Assembly (NCBI GenBank): GCA_028699175.1
Contig: JAQVVC010000002.1
Coordinates: 6,731-46,235 of the forward strand
DNA from: Bacilli bacterium
GTDB lineage: Bacteria > Bacillota_I > Bacilli_A > RF39 > UBA660
Length of the DNA: 39,505 bases
Direction of reading: 5' to 3'
This document shows, one piece after another, positions 16,693-24,688 of this stretch. Numbering within the stretch: position 1 is the first letter of the stretch; every line of letters begins with the position of its first letter. The notes under the pieces were generated by a model. That model saw only the letters and a list, made by a program, of their open reading frames with translations, searched no databases and was not told the DNA's origin. Both the position numbers and the translations under genes were made by a program.

Positions 16693-17463
16693 ATGGATTT
16701 TCAAAATAAAGTAGTACTAATTACAGGAGCTACTGGCGGAATAGGGTTTGAAGCTGCAAAAGAATTTGCTAGTAGAGGAGCAAAATTAAGTTTAGTTGAT
16801 CTTACTAAGAATAATTTAGATAAATTAAAAAAGACATTAAAACTTAATAATGATAAAGTTTTATTAGTTACTGCTGATGTTAGTGATGAAAAACAAGTAA
16901 AAGAATATGTTTCTAAAACAATTGATAAATTTGGAACAATAGATATCTTTTTAAATAATGCTGGCGTAGAAGGAGAAGTAGCTTCAATTATCGAAACTCA
17001 AAAAGAAGATTTAGATTATGTTTTAGATGTCAATGTAAAAGGAGCTTATTATGGCCTTAAATATGTTTTACCTGTTATGTATGAGAATAAGAAAGGAAGC
17101 ATAATAAATACTAGTTCAATAGCAGGATTTATAGGTAGTCTTGGAATGGCTCCTTATGTTGCATCTAAACATGCTTTATTAGGTATTAATAAATCAGCTG
17201 CACTAGAATCAGCGCCTTATAATGTTAGAGTAAATGCTATATGTCCTGGCCCAGTAAATAATAATATGATGAGAAACATCGAAATAAAAGTAGCACCTGG
17301 TGCTCCAGATGCAGTAAGAGATAATTTTATTAAAGACATTCCCTTTGGAAAATATGCTCGTAATATTGATATCGTAAATATGATTCTATTTTTAGCATCC
17401 GATTTATCTACATACATAACCGGCAATGAATATCGAATTGACGGCGGAATGGCTGCTAAATAA
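16693..17463 (+). CDS. SDR-family NAD(P)-dependent oxidoreductase
   Basis: 256 residues, a classical short-chain dehydrogenase. The Rossmann motif TGATGGIG is at 11-18, NNAG near 88, the catalytic Ser in NTSSIAG near 140 and the YVASK catalytic pair near 153, and the C-terminal GNEYRIDGGMAAK is typical. Asp36 region (LVDLTK) at the end of strand two suggests preference for NAD(H) over NADP(H), which is an inference. The substrate cannot be assigned; FabG-like and sugar or hydroxysteroid dehydrogenase roles are all possible. It stands alone between a terminator and the 6S RNA gene. Confidence 0.85.
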   Translation: MDFQNKVVLITGATGGIGFEAAKEFASRGAKLSLVDLTKNNLDKLKKTLKLNNDKVLLVTADVSDEKQVKEYVSKTIDKFGTIDIFLNNAGVEGEVASIIETQKEDLDYVLDVNVKGAYYGLKYVLPVMYENKKGSIINTSSIAGFIGSLGMAPYVASKHALLGINKSAALESAPYNVRVNAICPGPVNNNMMRNIEIKVAPGAPDAVRDNFIKDIPFGKYARNIDIVNMILFLASDLSTYITGNEYRIDGGMAAK

Positions 17464-17521
17464 TATGTATAAATTATCACTTCTTCTTTTATTTTTTATA
17501 ATTTAATGTTATAATATAATT

Positions 17522-17688
17522 ACCTAGAGGATGGCTAAAATAAAACCTAGATATGGTGATAATTGGGAATCTAATTAGGAGATTGTGTTGAAGACTAATT
17601 TTAAATTAGGATCCTAAAGTCTTTTATGTGATGCCCACCTGCAATAGAGTAGGTTTAATCACTTGGCTTCCTTTAGGCATTTTTTTTT
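17522..17688 (+). ncRNA. ssrS: Probable 6S RNA
   Basis: An RNA gene rather than a coding region. It begins about seven nt after a TATAAT at 17510-17515. Its ends pair: CCTAGAGG 17523-17530 with CCTTTAGG 17670-17677 (one G-U), followed by a T-run 17680-17688. Inside, GTGAT and ATCAC enclose a CCCACCT...AGGT hairpin (about 17628-17662) that resembles the conserved closing-stem region of 6S RNA, and AAGACT/AGTCTT closes another arm. Length (about 165 nt), the rod-like fold and position immediately upstream of tcdA, where B. subtilis carries one of its 6S RNA genes as I recall, all agree. 6S RNA binds the sigma-A RNA polymerase holoenzyme and dampens transcription. No covariance search was possible. 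Confidence 0.75.
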
Positions 17689-17699
17689 AAGAGGTTTTT

Positions 17700-18371
17700 A
17701 TGTTTGAAAGAATGATTAGCTTAATTGGTAAAGATAAATTTTCTAAATTACAAACAACTAATGTTTTAGTTGTTGGTATAGGTGGAGTAGGCGGCTATGC
17801 TTTAGAAGCATTAGCTAGATCTGGAATTATAAATATATCAATTATTGATTATGATAAAATAGAAATTACTAATCTAAATAGACAAATAATTTCTTCTAAT
17901 GATAATATTGGACTTAATAAAGTTGATGTAGCTAAAGAACGAGTACTAAAAATAAATCCTGATCTTAAAATTGCTATTTTTAATGAAAATTTAACTAAAG
18001 ATAATATTGATTCTATACTTAAAAATAAATATGATTATGTAATTGATGCTTGTGATACAATCGATACAAAAGTTTTAATTATTGAAAAATCATTAAAATA
18101 TAAATTTAAATTAATATCATGCATGGGGACAGCAAATAAAACTAATCCCGCTTTACTTTCCATTACTGAATTATCCAAAACAAATAATGATCCAATTGCT
18201 AAGATATTACGAAAAAAAGTAAAAGAATTAAAAATTAATAAAAAGATTTCAGTTGTTAGTAGTACTGAAACACCAATTGCAAATAAAAATTTGGGTACAA
18301 ATAGTTATATACCAGGAATTGCTGGGTTATTATGTGCTAGTTATGTTATTAATGATATAACAAAAAAGTAG
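17700..18371 (+). CDS. tcdA: tRNA threonylcarbamoyladenosine dehydratase (ThiF/E1 family)
   Basis: 223 residues. TcdA (CsdL) uses ATP to cyclise t6A at position 37 of ANN-decoding tRNAs. The E1-like nucleotide-binding motif VVGIGGVGGYALEALARSGI is near 24-43, followed by IIDYDKIEITNLNRQI, CDTIDTK and the TcdA-typical SCMGTANKTNP and DPIAKILRKKVKEL. The start is ATG 17700 with AAGAGG six nt upstream, directly after the 6S RNA T-run. It is a little shorter than the usual 240-270 residues. It converges on gpsA with a shared terminator; rarA lies just beyond, as in the B. subtilis neighbourhood. Confidence 0.9.
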   Translation: MFERMISLIGKDKFSKLQTTNVLVVGIGGVGGYALEALARSGIINISIIDYDKIEITNLNRQIISSNDNIGLNKVDVAKERVLKINPDLKIAIFNENLTKDNIDSILKNKYDYVIDACDTIDTKVLIIEKSLKYKFKLISCMGTANKTNPALLSITELSKTNNDPIAKILRKKVKELKINKKISVVSSTETPIANKNLGTNSYIPGIAGLLCASYVINDITKK

Positions 18372-18389
18372 ATTGTTCTACTTTTTTTT
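18362..18389. terminator. Shared bidirectional terminator (tcdA / gpsA)
   Basis: AAAAAAGTAGA 18362-18372 pairs with TCTACTTTTTT 18377-18387 around a four-nt loop, with T-runs in both directions. The tcdA stop (18369-18371) lies within the left arm and the gpsA stop (18378) within the right arm. Confidence 0.9.
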
Positions 18390-19346
18390 GATTAAGAAAT
18401 CAACTAATAAATTAGGATCGGCGTCTTTCATAATGATTTTATATATCAAATCAATGACTGGCATTTTAATTCTTTTTCTACGAAGGAGAGTATATATGGA
18501 TTTTAAAGTATAGTATCCTTCTACGGTATTTGTTTCTAAATATTTATTAGCCTGGTCTTTTTTACCTTTACCAATTAATATTCCATATGAATAGTTACGA
18601 CTTTTTTCACTAGTACATGTAAGAAGTAAATCGCCTATACCAGCAAAAGAGAGAATAGTTTTCTTCTTTCCTCCAAGTACTCTAATTAATTCTTTAATAT
18701 CATGCATTGATTCAACTATTAAAAAACTTCTTGTTGATTCATTATATCCTAAACCATTTAATATCCCAGATGCAACAGCAATTACATTTTTTATTGAACC
18801 GCATATTTCAATACCAATAATATCAGTACTATTTCTAAGTTTAATGGTATCACTTGTTAAAGCTTTTTTAATTTTTGATTTGGTTTTAAAAGATTTTGAA
18901 GCAATAGCAAATCCGATCGGTTCATTATTTACTACATCAATTGCAAAAGAAGGGCCTGAAATAACTGATATATATTTAGTTTTTATATAATCATTAAAAA
19001 CTTGATGGACAAATTTGCAACTTCCTTGTTCTATCCCTTTACTGCCAATACAAAAATGCATCTTATCATTAATAAATGGTTTCATATTCGCAGCAACATC
19101 TCCAACATATTTAGCAGCAACCATAATAAATACTATTTCTGCGTCTTTTAGTGCTTCTTCATAATTATTAGTAAATTTTATATCTTTTGGTATTTTTTGT
19201 CCTGGTATTATTTCTTTTTTGCCTTTTTGAAGTAAGTCTACTTCTTCTTTATTATGGGTCCACATTATAATATTATTACCATTTTTATAAAGCATTTTTG
19301 CTATTGCATAACCAAAAGCACCTGTTCCTATTACTGTTACATTCAA
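18378..19346 (-). CDS. gpsA: Glycerol-3-phosphate dehydrogenase [NAD(P)+]
   Basis: 322 residues. GpsA reduces dihydroxyacetone phosphate to sn-glycerol 3-phosphate, the backbone for phospholipids and, in some Bacillota, lipoteichoic acid. The N-terminal VIGTGAFGYAIAKML is the dinucleotide fold; GSKGIE near 100, SGPSFA near 134, the catalytic-Lys region SIKNVIAVASGI and GIGDLLLTCTSEKSRN near 235 are standard. The start overlaps the rarA stop by four nt (ATGA type), so the two are translationally coupled. Its placement with rarA differs from B. subtilis, where gpsA is elsewhere. Confidence 0.95.
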   Translation of the reverse strand: MNVTVIGTGAFGYAIAKMLYKNGNNIIMWTHNKEEVDLLQKGKKEIIPGQKIPKDIKFTNNYEEALKDAEIVFIMVAAKYVGDVAANMKPFINDKMHFCIGSKGIEQGSCKFVHQVFNDYIKTKYISVISGPSFAIDVVNNEPIGFAIASKSFKTKSKIKKALTSDTIKLRNSTDIIGIEICGSIKNVIAVASGILNGLGYNESTRSFLIVESMHDIKELIRVLGGKKKTILSFAGIGDLLLTCTSEKSRNYSYGILIGKGKKDQANKYLETNTVEGYYTLKSIYTLLRRKRIKMPVIDLIYKIIMKDADPNLLVDFLIKKK

Positions 19347-20542
19347 TGTTTACTCCTCATTTCATTATTTATTTTATTTAAATTATTCTCATAATTATTT
19401 ATTTTAGGCTTATAAAACTTTAAATTTTTTATTTCATTAGGTAAATATTGTTGGTCTATCCAATAATTTTTATAATTATGAGGATACTTATATTCTTTAC
19501 TTGATGTTTTGATATGGTTAGGGACATTACCTGTATTTCCTTTTCTAATAGTATTTATTGCACTATCTATAGATATAACAGCACTATTACTTTTAGGAGA
19601 TAAAGCCATTTCTATTACTACGACTGATAAAGGAATTCTTCCTTCAGGTAGCCCTAATAATTTAACTGATTCAATAGCTGCTATTACTTTAGGGCCTATT
19701 CCAGGATTAGCAAGACCTATATCTTCATAAGCTATTACTGTCATTCTTCTAAATATGATATCTAGATCTTCAGATTCAAGCAAAAGACCTAAATAATATA
19801 AAGCCGCGTTAGCATCACTACCTCTAATTGATTTTTGAAAAGCACTTATAATATCATAATAATTAGAATTATTTTTATCTATATATATAACTGGTTTTGA
19901 ATTAATTGCTTTTAATACATCAATAGTAACATTACCATCACTAGTACTATAATAAGCCATTTCTAATAGATTTAAAGCACTTCTTAAATCACCAGAAGTT
20001 AAATCAACAATAGCATTTATTACATCTTCCTTTACTTTAATATTATCTAAATATTTAACCCCTTTTTTTAAACCTTTTTTTATCTCATCATTAGATAAAG
20101 GATTAACTTTAAATATTTGGCATCTACTTCTAATAGCGGGATTAATAGAATGATAAGGATTGGATGTAGTAAGACCAATTATTATTATCATACCACTTTC
20201 AATATATGGAAGTAAGATATCTTGTTTATCTTTATTCATACGATGAATTTCATCGATAACTAATATTATTTCTCCTAGCATTTTAGCTTCTTCGATAACA
20301 ATATCAAAATCGCTTTTATTATTAATTACGGCATTAAGTAAACGATAATTTTTATTAAGTTCATTTATTATAGCTTCAGCTAAAGATGTCTTACCAGTGC
20401 CGGGAGCTCCATATAAAATCATAGAAAATATTTTTTTATTCTTAATTAAATTAGTTATTATTTTGTTTTGTCCAACTAAATGGTCTTGGCCAATTATTTC
20501 TTTTAATTTTTTAGGACGCATTTTGTTTGCAAGTAATTCCAT
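19343..20542 (-). CDS. rarA: Replication-associated recombination protein A (RarA/MgsA)
   Basis: 399 residues. RarA is an AAA+ ATPase related to clamp loaders that acts at stalled replication forks. The N-terminus LANKMRPKKLKEIIGQDHLV, Walker A YGAPGTGKTS near 44-53, Walker B VIDEIHRMNK near 95, sensor TTSNPYHSINPAIRSRC near 124 and the C-terminal tetramerisation region (RGSDANAALYYLGLLLESED, AYEDIGLANP) are all typical. The start has GGTGAT five nt before ATG and TATAAT only 18 nt upstream. It is divergent from xerD and coupled to gpsA. Confidence 0.95.
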   Translation of the reverse strand: MELLANKMRPKKLKEIIGQDHLVGQNKIITNLIKNKKIFSMILYGAPGTGKTSLAEAIINELNKNYRLLNAVINNKSDFDIVIEEAKMLGEIILVIDEIHRMNKDKQDILLPYIESGMIIIIGLTTSNPYHSINPAIRSRCQIFKVNPLSNDEIKKGLKKGVKYLDNIKVKEDVINAIVDLTSGDLRSALNLLEMAYYSTSDGNVTIDVLKAINSKPVIYIDKNNSNYYDIISAFQKSIRGSDANAALYYLGLLLESEDLDIIFRRMTVIAYEDIGLANPGIGPKVIAAIESVKLLGLPEGRIPLSVVVIEMALSPKSNSAVISIDSAINTIRKGNTGNVPNHIKTSSKEYKYPHNYKNYWIDQQYLPNEIKNLKFYKPKINNYENNLNKINNEMRSKH

Positions 20543-20560
20543 TACTTATCACCAAACATA

Positions 20561-20603
20561 ATTATATAATATATTTGCTAATTTTTCTATAACTATGTAT
20601 AAT
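20561..20603. promoter_or_regulatory. Divergent promoter pair for rarA and xerD
   Basis: ATTATA 20561-20566 (minus-strand TATAAT, for rarA) and TATAAT 20598-20603 (plus, for xerD) are separated by 31 bp. Half-matching -35 boxes lie between them: TTGCTA 20575-20580 for xerD and, on the minus strand, TAGAAA at 20589-20584 for rarA, both with 17-bp spacers. The two promoters overlap so fully that polymerases must compete. Confidence 0.55.
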
Positions 20604-20621
20604 TTAATTATGGTGATATAC

Positions 20622-21491
20622 ATGGAAAATAAGTTAATTATTAATAGGTTTATTAAATATTTAACAATCGAAAGAAATTATTCAGATAATACAATTTTAT
20701 CTTATCAAAATGAAATATCAAAATTTGCTTCATATTATAAAAAAGATATTAGTACTGCTAAAACAGAAGATATAAAAAAATATTTAGAAATAAAAAAGGA
20801 ATTAAGTAATAAAACAATAACTCATAAGATAAGTTCTTTAAAAGCTTTTTATAATTATTTGCTAAGAGAAGAAATAATTCATAATAATCCTGCAAATAAT
20901 TTAATTAGACCTAAGAACACCTTTAAACTTCCTGATGTTCTAAATTTAGAAGAGATAAATTTATTACTGGATATAAATATTAAAACTCCTTATAATGCTA
21001 GAGATAAAGCTATTTTAGAATTATTATATTCTACTGGAATAAGAGTCACTGAATTAATTAATTTACAATATGCTAATATTGATTTTGACTTATGTATTAT
21101 TAGAGTAATGGGGAAGGGGAGAAAAGAAAGAATTATTCCTTTTGGTGATTATGTAATTGATGCTCTTAATATTTATCTAAAAAATTACCGTCCTCTAATA
21201 AATAAAAATAATAATAATTATATTTTCATCAATAAAAGTGGTAATAAAATAAGTCGTCAATTTATATTTAATATGATAAAAAAAGAATGCTTAAAAAAAG
21301 GTATCAAGAAAAATGTTTCTCCTCATACCTTACGTCATACTTTTGCAACTCATCTTTTAAAAAATGGAGCTGATTTAAGAATTATTCAAGAACTACTTGG
21401 TCATGAAAATTTATCTACTACTCAGATTTATACGCATATTTCAAAAGAAAAGTTACAATCTGAATATAATAATATTCACCCTAGAAATTAA
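20622..21491 (+). CDS. xerD: Tyrosine recombinase XerC/XerD
   Basis: 289 residues. This site-specific recombinase family resolves chromosome dimers at dif. The N-terminal SAM-like core-binding domain covers about 1-90, and the catalytic domain carries the full set: Arg in STGIRVTELI, Lys in GKGRKER, HTLRH, the LLGHENLSTTQIYTHI block with the second His and the nucleophilic Tyr. An in-frame ATG at 20595 lies inside the -10 region, so translation must begin later; ATG 20622 has GGTGAT four nt upstream. No phage or integron genes are nearby, so a housekeeping Xer is more likely than an integrase. XerC and XerD cannot be told apart with certainty. The 3' end overlaps the convergent small gene by four nt. 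Confidence 0.9.
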   Translation: MENKLIINRFIKYLTIERNYSDNTILSYQNEISKFASYYKKDISTAKTEDIKKYLEIKKELSNKTITHKISSLKAFYNYLLREEIIHNNPANNLIRPKNTFKLPDVLNLEEINLLLDINIKTPYNARDKAILELLYSTGIRVTELINLQYANIDFDLCIIRVMGKGRKERIIPFGDYVIDALNIYLKNYRPLINKNNNNYIFINKSGNKISRQFIFNMIKKECLKKGIKKNVSPHTLRHTFATHLLKNGADLRIIQELLGHENLSTTQIYTHISKEKLQSEYNNIHPRN

Positions 21492-21622
21492 TTATAATTA
21501 TTTCTATTATTAGCATTGTTAGAATTACTATTATTATTGTTTCTTGCTCTAGAATTTGATTTTGCATTATTACTTCTTGCTGATGATTTAGATCTTGATT
21601 TATTTTTAGCTTTACTGTTCAT
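21488..21622 (-). CDS. Tiny basic Asn/Ser-rich protein (44 aa)
   Basis: Found by reading the minus strand. An AGGAGG ribosome site lies six nt before ATG 21622, and the 44-codon frame ends at TAA 21488. The protein starts MNSKAKNKSRSKSSARSNNA and continues with Asn runs. It has about ten Lys/Arg, no Asp or Glu, and no hydrophobic segment. The first half is basic and the second nearly all Asn and Ser. I do not recognise a family. It could bind nucleic acid or be a spore- or stress-type small protein. The excellent ribosome site is the main reason to call it a gene; the low-complexity composition in an AT-rich genome is the main reason for caution. Its end overlaps the xerD stop by four nt. Confidence 0.6.
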   Translation of the reverse strand: MNSKAKNKSRSKSSARSNNAKSNSRARNNNNSNSNNANNRNNYN

Positions 21623-21746
21623 ACTAATTACCTCCTATTAGTATTATGGTTTTTATTAGAATAATAATTCATTAAATAGGGTTCTTTTTATGGTAATATT
21701 TGGCTTTAAATAGTCTTTTTTTAATGATATTTCATATTAATTAAAT

Positions 21747-22496
21747 ATGGAAATATTAATTGCCTTAACAATTAGTCTTGTAGCAGGTTTATCTACTGTA
21801 TTAGGAGCTTTATTTATTTTTTATAAACCAATAAATAAGTATAATTTTATTGGTTCTTGTTTAGCTTTTTCAGCAACAATAATGCTTCTTATTTCTGTAA
21901 CAGAATTAATACCGAAGGGTTTTATTTATATAAAATATAAACATAGTTTTATTTTAGCTATGTTTATATTAATAATTATGTTATTTATCGGAAATTTAAT
22001 ATCTAGTACTTTAAATAAAAAAATTAATAAAATTGCTCAAAATAGTAATAATTTATATAGAGTAGGGATTTTAAGTATGATAGTTTTAATCATTCATAAC
22101 TTTCCAGAAGGTATTTTAACTTTTCTCGGATCAATGATTGATATTAATTTTGGTTTATCTATTGCTACATCAATAATGCTTCATAATATACCAGAAGGTA
22201 TAGCAATAGCAATACCTATATACTACGCTACAAAATCAAGAAGGAAAGCAATTAAAAATGTCTTTTTAAGTGGATTATCAGAGCCTATCGGAGCTTTATT
22301 AGCTTGGATATTTTTATATAGATACTTAAATAATTTTATAATTAGTATTATTCTTTTATTTGTTGCAGCTTTAATGATTAGTATTGCTATAAATGATATA
22401 TTTGAAGAAGCAAATAAATACTCTAGAAAAAGTGTGTTAATAGGAATATTTTTAGCATGTATATTTTTTACTATCAATTCACTAATATTAAATTAA
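21747..22496 (+). CDS. ZIP-family metal transporter
   Basis: 249 residues with about eight membrane segments. The two metal-site motifs of the ZIP family, HNFPEG near 114-119 and HNIPEG near 146-151, are intact, as in ZupT-like importers of zinc, iron or manganese, and a short basic variable loop (about 86-97, KKINKIAQNSNN) precedes the first motif. Metal specificity cannot be read from sequence. No ribosome site is visible before ATG 21747; a TATTAA at 21735-21740 would place transcript start at or near the ATG, so a leaderless mRNA is possible. It converges on the HTH regulator with a terminator between. Confidence 0.85.
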   Translation: MEILIALTISLVAGLSTVLGALFIFYKPINKYNFIGSCLAFSATIMLLISVTELIPKGFIYIKYKHSFILAMFILIIMLFIGNLISSTLNKKINKIAQNSNNLYRVGILSMIVLIIHNFPEGILTFLGSMIDINFGLSIATSIMLHNIPEGIAIAIPIYYATKSRRKAIKNVFLSGLSEPIGALLAWIFLYRYLNNFIISIILLFVAALMISIAINDIFEEANKYSRKSVLIGIFLACIFFTINSLILN

Positions 22497-22537
22497 CATA
22501 ATAGAAAAAATTATTGATGTTAGAAATTAAAAAAAAA

Positions 22538-22565
22538 TATTATTTTTTTAAAAATAATACTTTTT
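22538..22565. terminator. Shared terminator hairpin (ZIP gene / HTH gene)
   Basis: TATTATTTTT 22538-22547 pairs with AAAAATAATA 22550-22559, followed by C and TTTTT on the plus strand. Reading the minus strand, the same stem is followed by a long T-run, so it can stop both converging genes. The pairing is entirely A-T, so the strength is uncertain. Confidence 0.55.
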
Positions 22566-22679
22566 AAATTAATATATTAGTGAAAGAGAGTATTTTGATA
22601 TATTTTAAAATAATAATTTGGTTACTATTAACAAGTTAACATAATATACATTATAGGAAGTTACTATTTATTAAAAATA

Positions 22680-23453
22680 TTAAGCTCTTCGTGTTTCTAT
22701 TTCAGCCATTTTCTCTAGTACTTCAGTAGCATTATCTTGATTAATATCATTATAACCAAGTTCTCTTAAAGCTTGAATTTTTACTGAATTAAGTTGTTGA
22801 GTTCTAGATAATCTTTCTTCAGTTCTAGTTTCTATTTCTTGAACAAACCTTTTATGAGATTCTACAACTTTATTTTTGCTTGCTCCTCCACTACTATATA
22901 AAGAAAAAGCAGAGTGGATTATACCTTCAAACATAAATTGTTTATCTTCATTAAATTTAAATTCATGAGGTTTTGTAAATCCGGTTGCTTTAGACATATA
23001 CGCAAGTAAATATCTAATTTCTGGTACATTATCAAGAGATTGTAGTAAATGGTATAAATATAACAAAGCATAGTAATTTTCTTCGTGTTCTTGAGTATCT
23101 ACTAACTTATCTTTAATTAAATAGGTTATATCACCTATTAATTGTTGTTCTTCTTTTTTTAAGCCTTTTAAATCTAAAAATTCTCCTTGAACATTATCTT
23201 TTAATCCTTTATTTAATCTTTCAGTTACTGCTAACAAATATTCAGTATTTATTTTTATATTTTCTAAAGTTTCATTATCACCGTCTTCAATATCAAGAAG
23301 CTTAAATAAAGAAATCTTTTTTTCTTTCGGCCATTTACTTAAGTTTGGTAATTCTAAATAGTTATAAACCATTTGTCTTGATACTCCTAAATATTTTGCT
23401 AATCTTACTTTTGATATACCTAGTTCTAGTAATATATTATTTAATTGTTCCAT
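22680..23453 (-). CDS. HTH transcriptional regulator with a large C-terminal domain
   Basis: 257 residues. The first 40 residues form an XRE/Cro-like helix-turn-helix: LNNILLELGISKVRLAKYLG followed by VSRQMVYNYL. The remaining 200 residues are helical and acidic and I do not recognise them; the last 50 look like a coiled coil (LSRTQQLNSVKIQALRELGY). The promoter is the best in the window (TTGACA at 23517-23512, 18 bp, TAAAAT at 23493-23488, minus strand), and a perfect palindrome TTACTTGACAAGTAA covers the -35 box, so the protein probably represses itself. It stands alone, convergent with the ZIP gene. A GAGGAG ribosome site lies upstream of ATG. Confidence 0.75.
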   Translation of the reverse strand: MEQLNNILLELGISKVRLAKYLGVSRQMVYNYLELPNLSKWPKEKKISLFKLLDIEDGDNETLENIKINTEYLLAVTERLNKGLKDNVQGEFLDLKGLKKEEQQLIGDITYLIKDKLVDTQEHEENYYALLYLYHLLQSLDNVPEIRYLLAYMSKATGFTKPHEFKFNEDKQFMFEGIIHSAFSLYSSGGASKNKVVESHKRFVQEIETRTEERLSRTQQLNSVKIQALRELGYNDINQDNATEVLEKMAEIETRRA

Positions 23454-23487
23454 ATTTTATATACTCCTCTACTCTATTTACATATTA

Positions 23488-23521
23488 ATTTTATCGTAGT
23501 TAACACTTACTTGTCAAGTAA
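23488..23521 (-). promoter_or_regulatory. Promoter and palindromic operator of the HTH gene
   Basis: On the minus strand: TTGACA (23517-23512), an 18-bp spacer, TAAAAT (23493-23488). The 15-bp palindrome TTACTTGACAAGTAA (23507-23521) has two perfect 7-bp arms around one central base and contains the whole -35 box, a good place for a repressor dimer. A GTTAAC sits in the spacer just beside it. Confidence 0.7.
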
Positions 23522-23555
23522 TTTAAGCTTTTTTGCTAATATAAATAAAAACAGC

Positions 23556-24662
23556 TTATAAATAATCTAATTTTTTATTATCGTTATATATATTTTTAAT
23601 TATACCTGAACCAATACATTGTTCTCCTAAATAAAATACACATGCTTGACCTGGAGTAACAGCTTTTACTTTGGAAGGATATTTAACTAGTATTTCATTA
23701 TTTTCTAAATATTCAAGTATTACTTCTATATCTGGCCCACGATATCTAAATTTAGCTGTACAAAAAGTAGGATTAGTTGGACTTATTATATTAACTTGAT
23801 CTACTAAGCAAGCATCACTATATAAATATTTATTATTTTTACCAAAGGCAATATATAATATATTATCTTTAACATTTTTACCTACAACGAAGTGCTTTTC
23901 TGGATTACCACTTATACCTACATTTCTTCTTTGTCCAACAGTATAATTCATTAATCCAGTATGAGTTCCTACTTCATTACCAGTATCTATATCAATTATT
24001 TTACCTGGATTAGGTTTTAAATAATTAGAAATAAATTTTTGATAGTTTCTTTCACCAATAAAGCAAATACCTGTTGAATCTTTTTTCTTAGCAGTTGATA
24101 AATTTAATTCTGCAGCTATTTTTCTAACTTCAGGCTTAGTAATATTTCCTAAAGGAAATAAAACATTCTTTAAATTATTAAGAGGTACCGCAGCTAAAAA
24201 ATAGGTTTGATCTTTATTTAAATCTTTAGCCCGGCATAATCTATTGCCAGAAATTTTAGCATAATGTCCAGTTGCAACATAATCAGCTCCTAATTTTTGG
24301 GCTTCTTTAATAAATAAATCAAATTTTATATATTTATTACACATTAAATCTGGATTAGGTGTTCTTCCTTTTTCTAGTTCATCTAAAAAATATTTAAACA
24401 CATAATCCCAGTACTCTTTAATAAAATCTACTCTATGTAAAGGAATTTTTAATTTTTCACATACTTTAAGAGCGTCGTTATAATCTTGTTCTTGAGGGCA
24501 GATTTCCATATTTAAATTAGGATTACCTTCAGTATCATTATTGACTAAAGAATCCCAATTTCTCATGAAAAGACCAATAACTTCATAACCTTCTTTTAAC
24601 AGTAAATATGCAGCTACTGAAGAGTCTACTCCCCCACTCATTCCAATGACAACTTTTTTCAT
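23556..24662 (-). CDS. mnmA: tRNA 2-thiouridylase MnmA
   Basis: 368 residues. MnmA thiolates U34 of tRNA-Lys, -Glu and -Gln. The PP-loop GMSGGVDSS is at 7-15; the first active-site Cys is in NPDLMCNKYIKF near 100; the second is in GICFIGERNYQKF near 200; and DYVATGHYAKI and GLMNYTVGQRRNVGISG are conserved. A longer start at GTG 24671 is possible, but that GTG belongs to the GTGAT ribosome site placed four nt before ATG 24662. TATAAT, in TGATATAAT form, is at 24683-24678, giving a leader of about 10 nt. spoIIM lies 26 nt upstream on the same strand. Confidence 0.95.
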   Translation of the reverse strand: MKKVVIGMSGGVDSSVAAYLLLKEGYEVIGLFMRNWDSLVNNDTEGNPNLNMEICPQEQDYNDALKVCEKLKIPLHRVDFIKEYWDYVFKYFLDELEKGRTPNPDLMCNKYIKFDLFIKEAQKLGADYVATGHYAKISGNRLCRAKDLNKDQTYFLAAVPLNNLKNVLFPLGNITKPEVRKIAAELNLSTAKKKDSTGICFIGERNYQKFISNYLKPNPGKIIDIDTGNEVGTHTGLMNYTVGQRRNVGISGNPEKHFVVGKNVKDNILYIAFGKNNKYLYSDACLVDQVNIISPTNPTFCTAKFRYRGPDIEVILEYLENNEILVKYPSKVKAVTPGQACVFYLGEQCIGSGIIKNIYNDNKKLDYL

Positions 24663-24666
24663 ATAA

Positions 24667-24686
24667 ATCACATTGTAATTATATCA
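24667..24686 (-). promoter_or_regulatory. Compact promoter and ribosome site of mnmA
   Basis: Minus strand: TGATATAAT extended -10, six nt, GTGAT (24671-24667), four nt, ATG 24662. The predicted +1 lies at the ribosome site. The box is inside the short gap after spoIIM, so mnmA may have its own promoter as well as readthrough. Confidence 0.5.
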
Positions 24687-24688
24687 AT

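Noticed and set aside
19509..19730. Plus-strand frame within rarA
   Set aside because: It is antisense to the conserved C-terminal region of rarA, with no ribosome site.
20595..20621. ATG start for xerD 27 nt upstream
   Set aside because: It falls within the TATAAT region of the promoter, so it would not be transcribed.
20622..21491. Tyrosine recombinase as an integrase of a mobile element
   Set aside because: No phage or transposon genes, direct repeats or tRNA attachment site lie nearby, and the length and motifs fit housekeeping Xer proteins.
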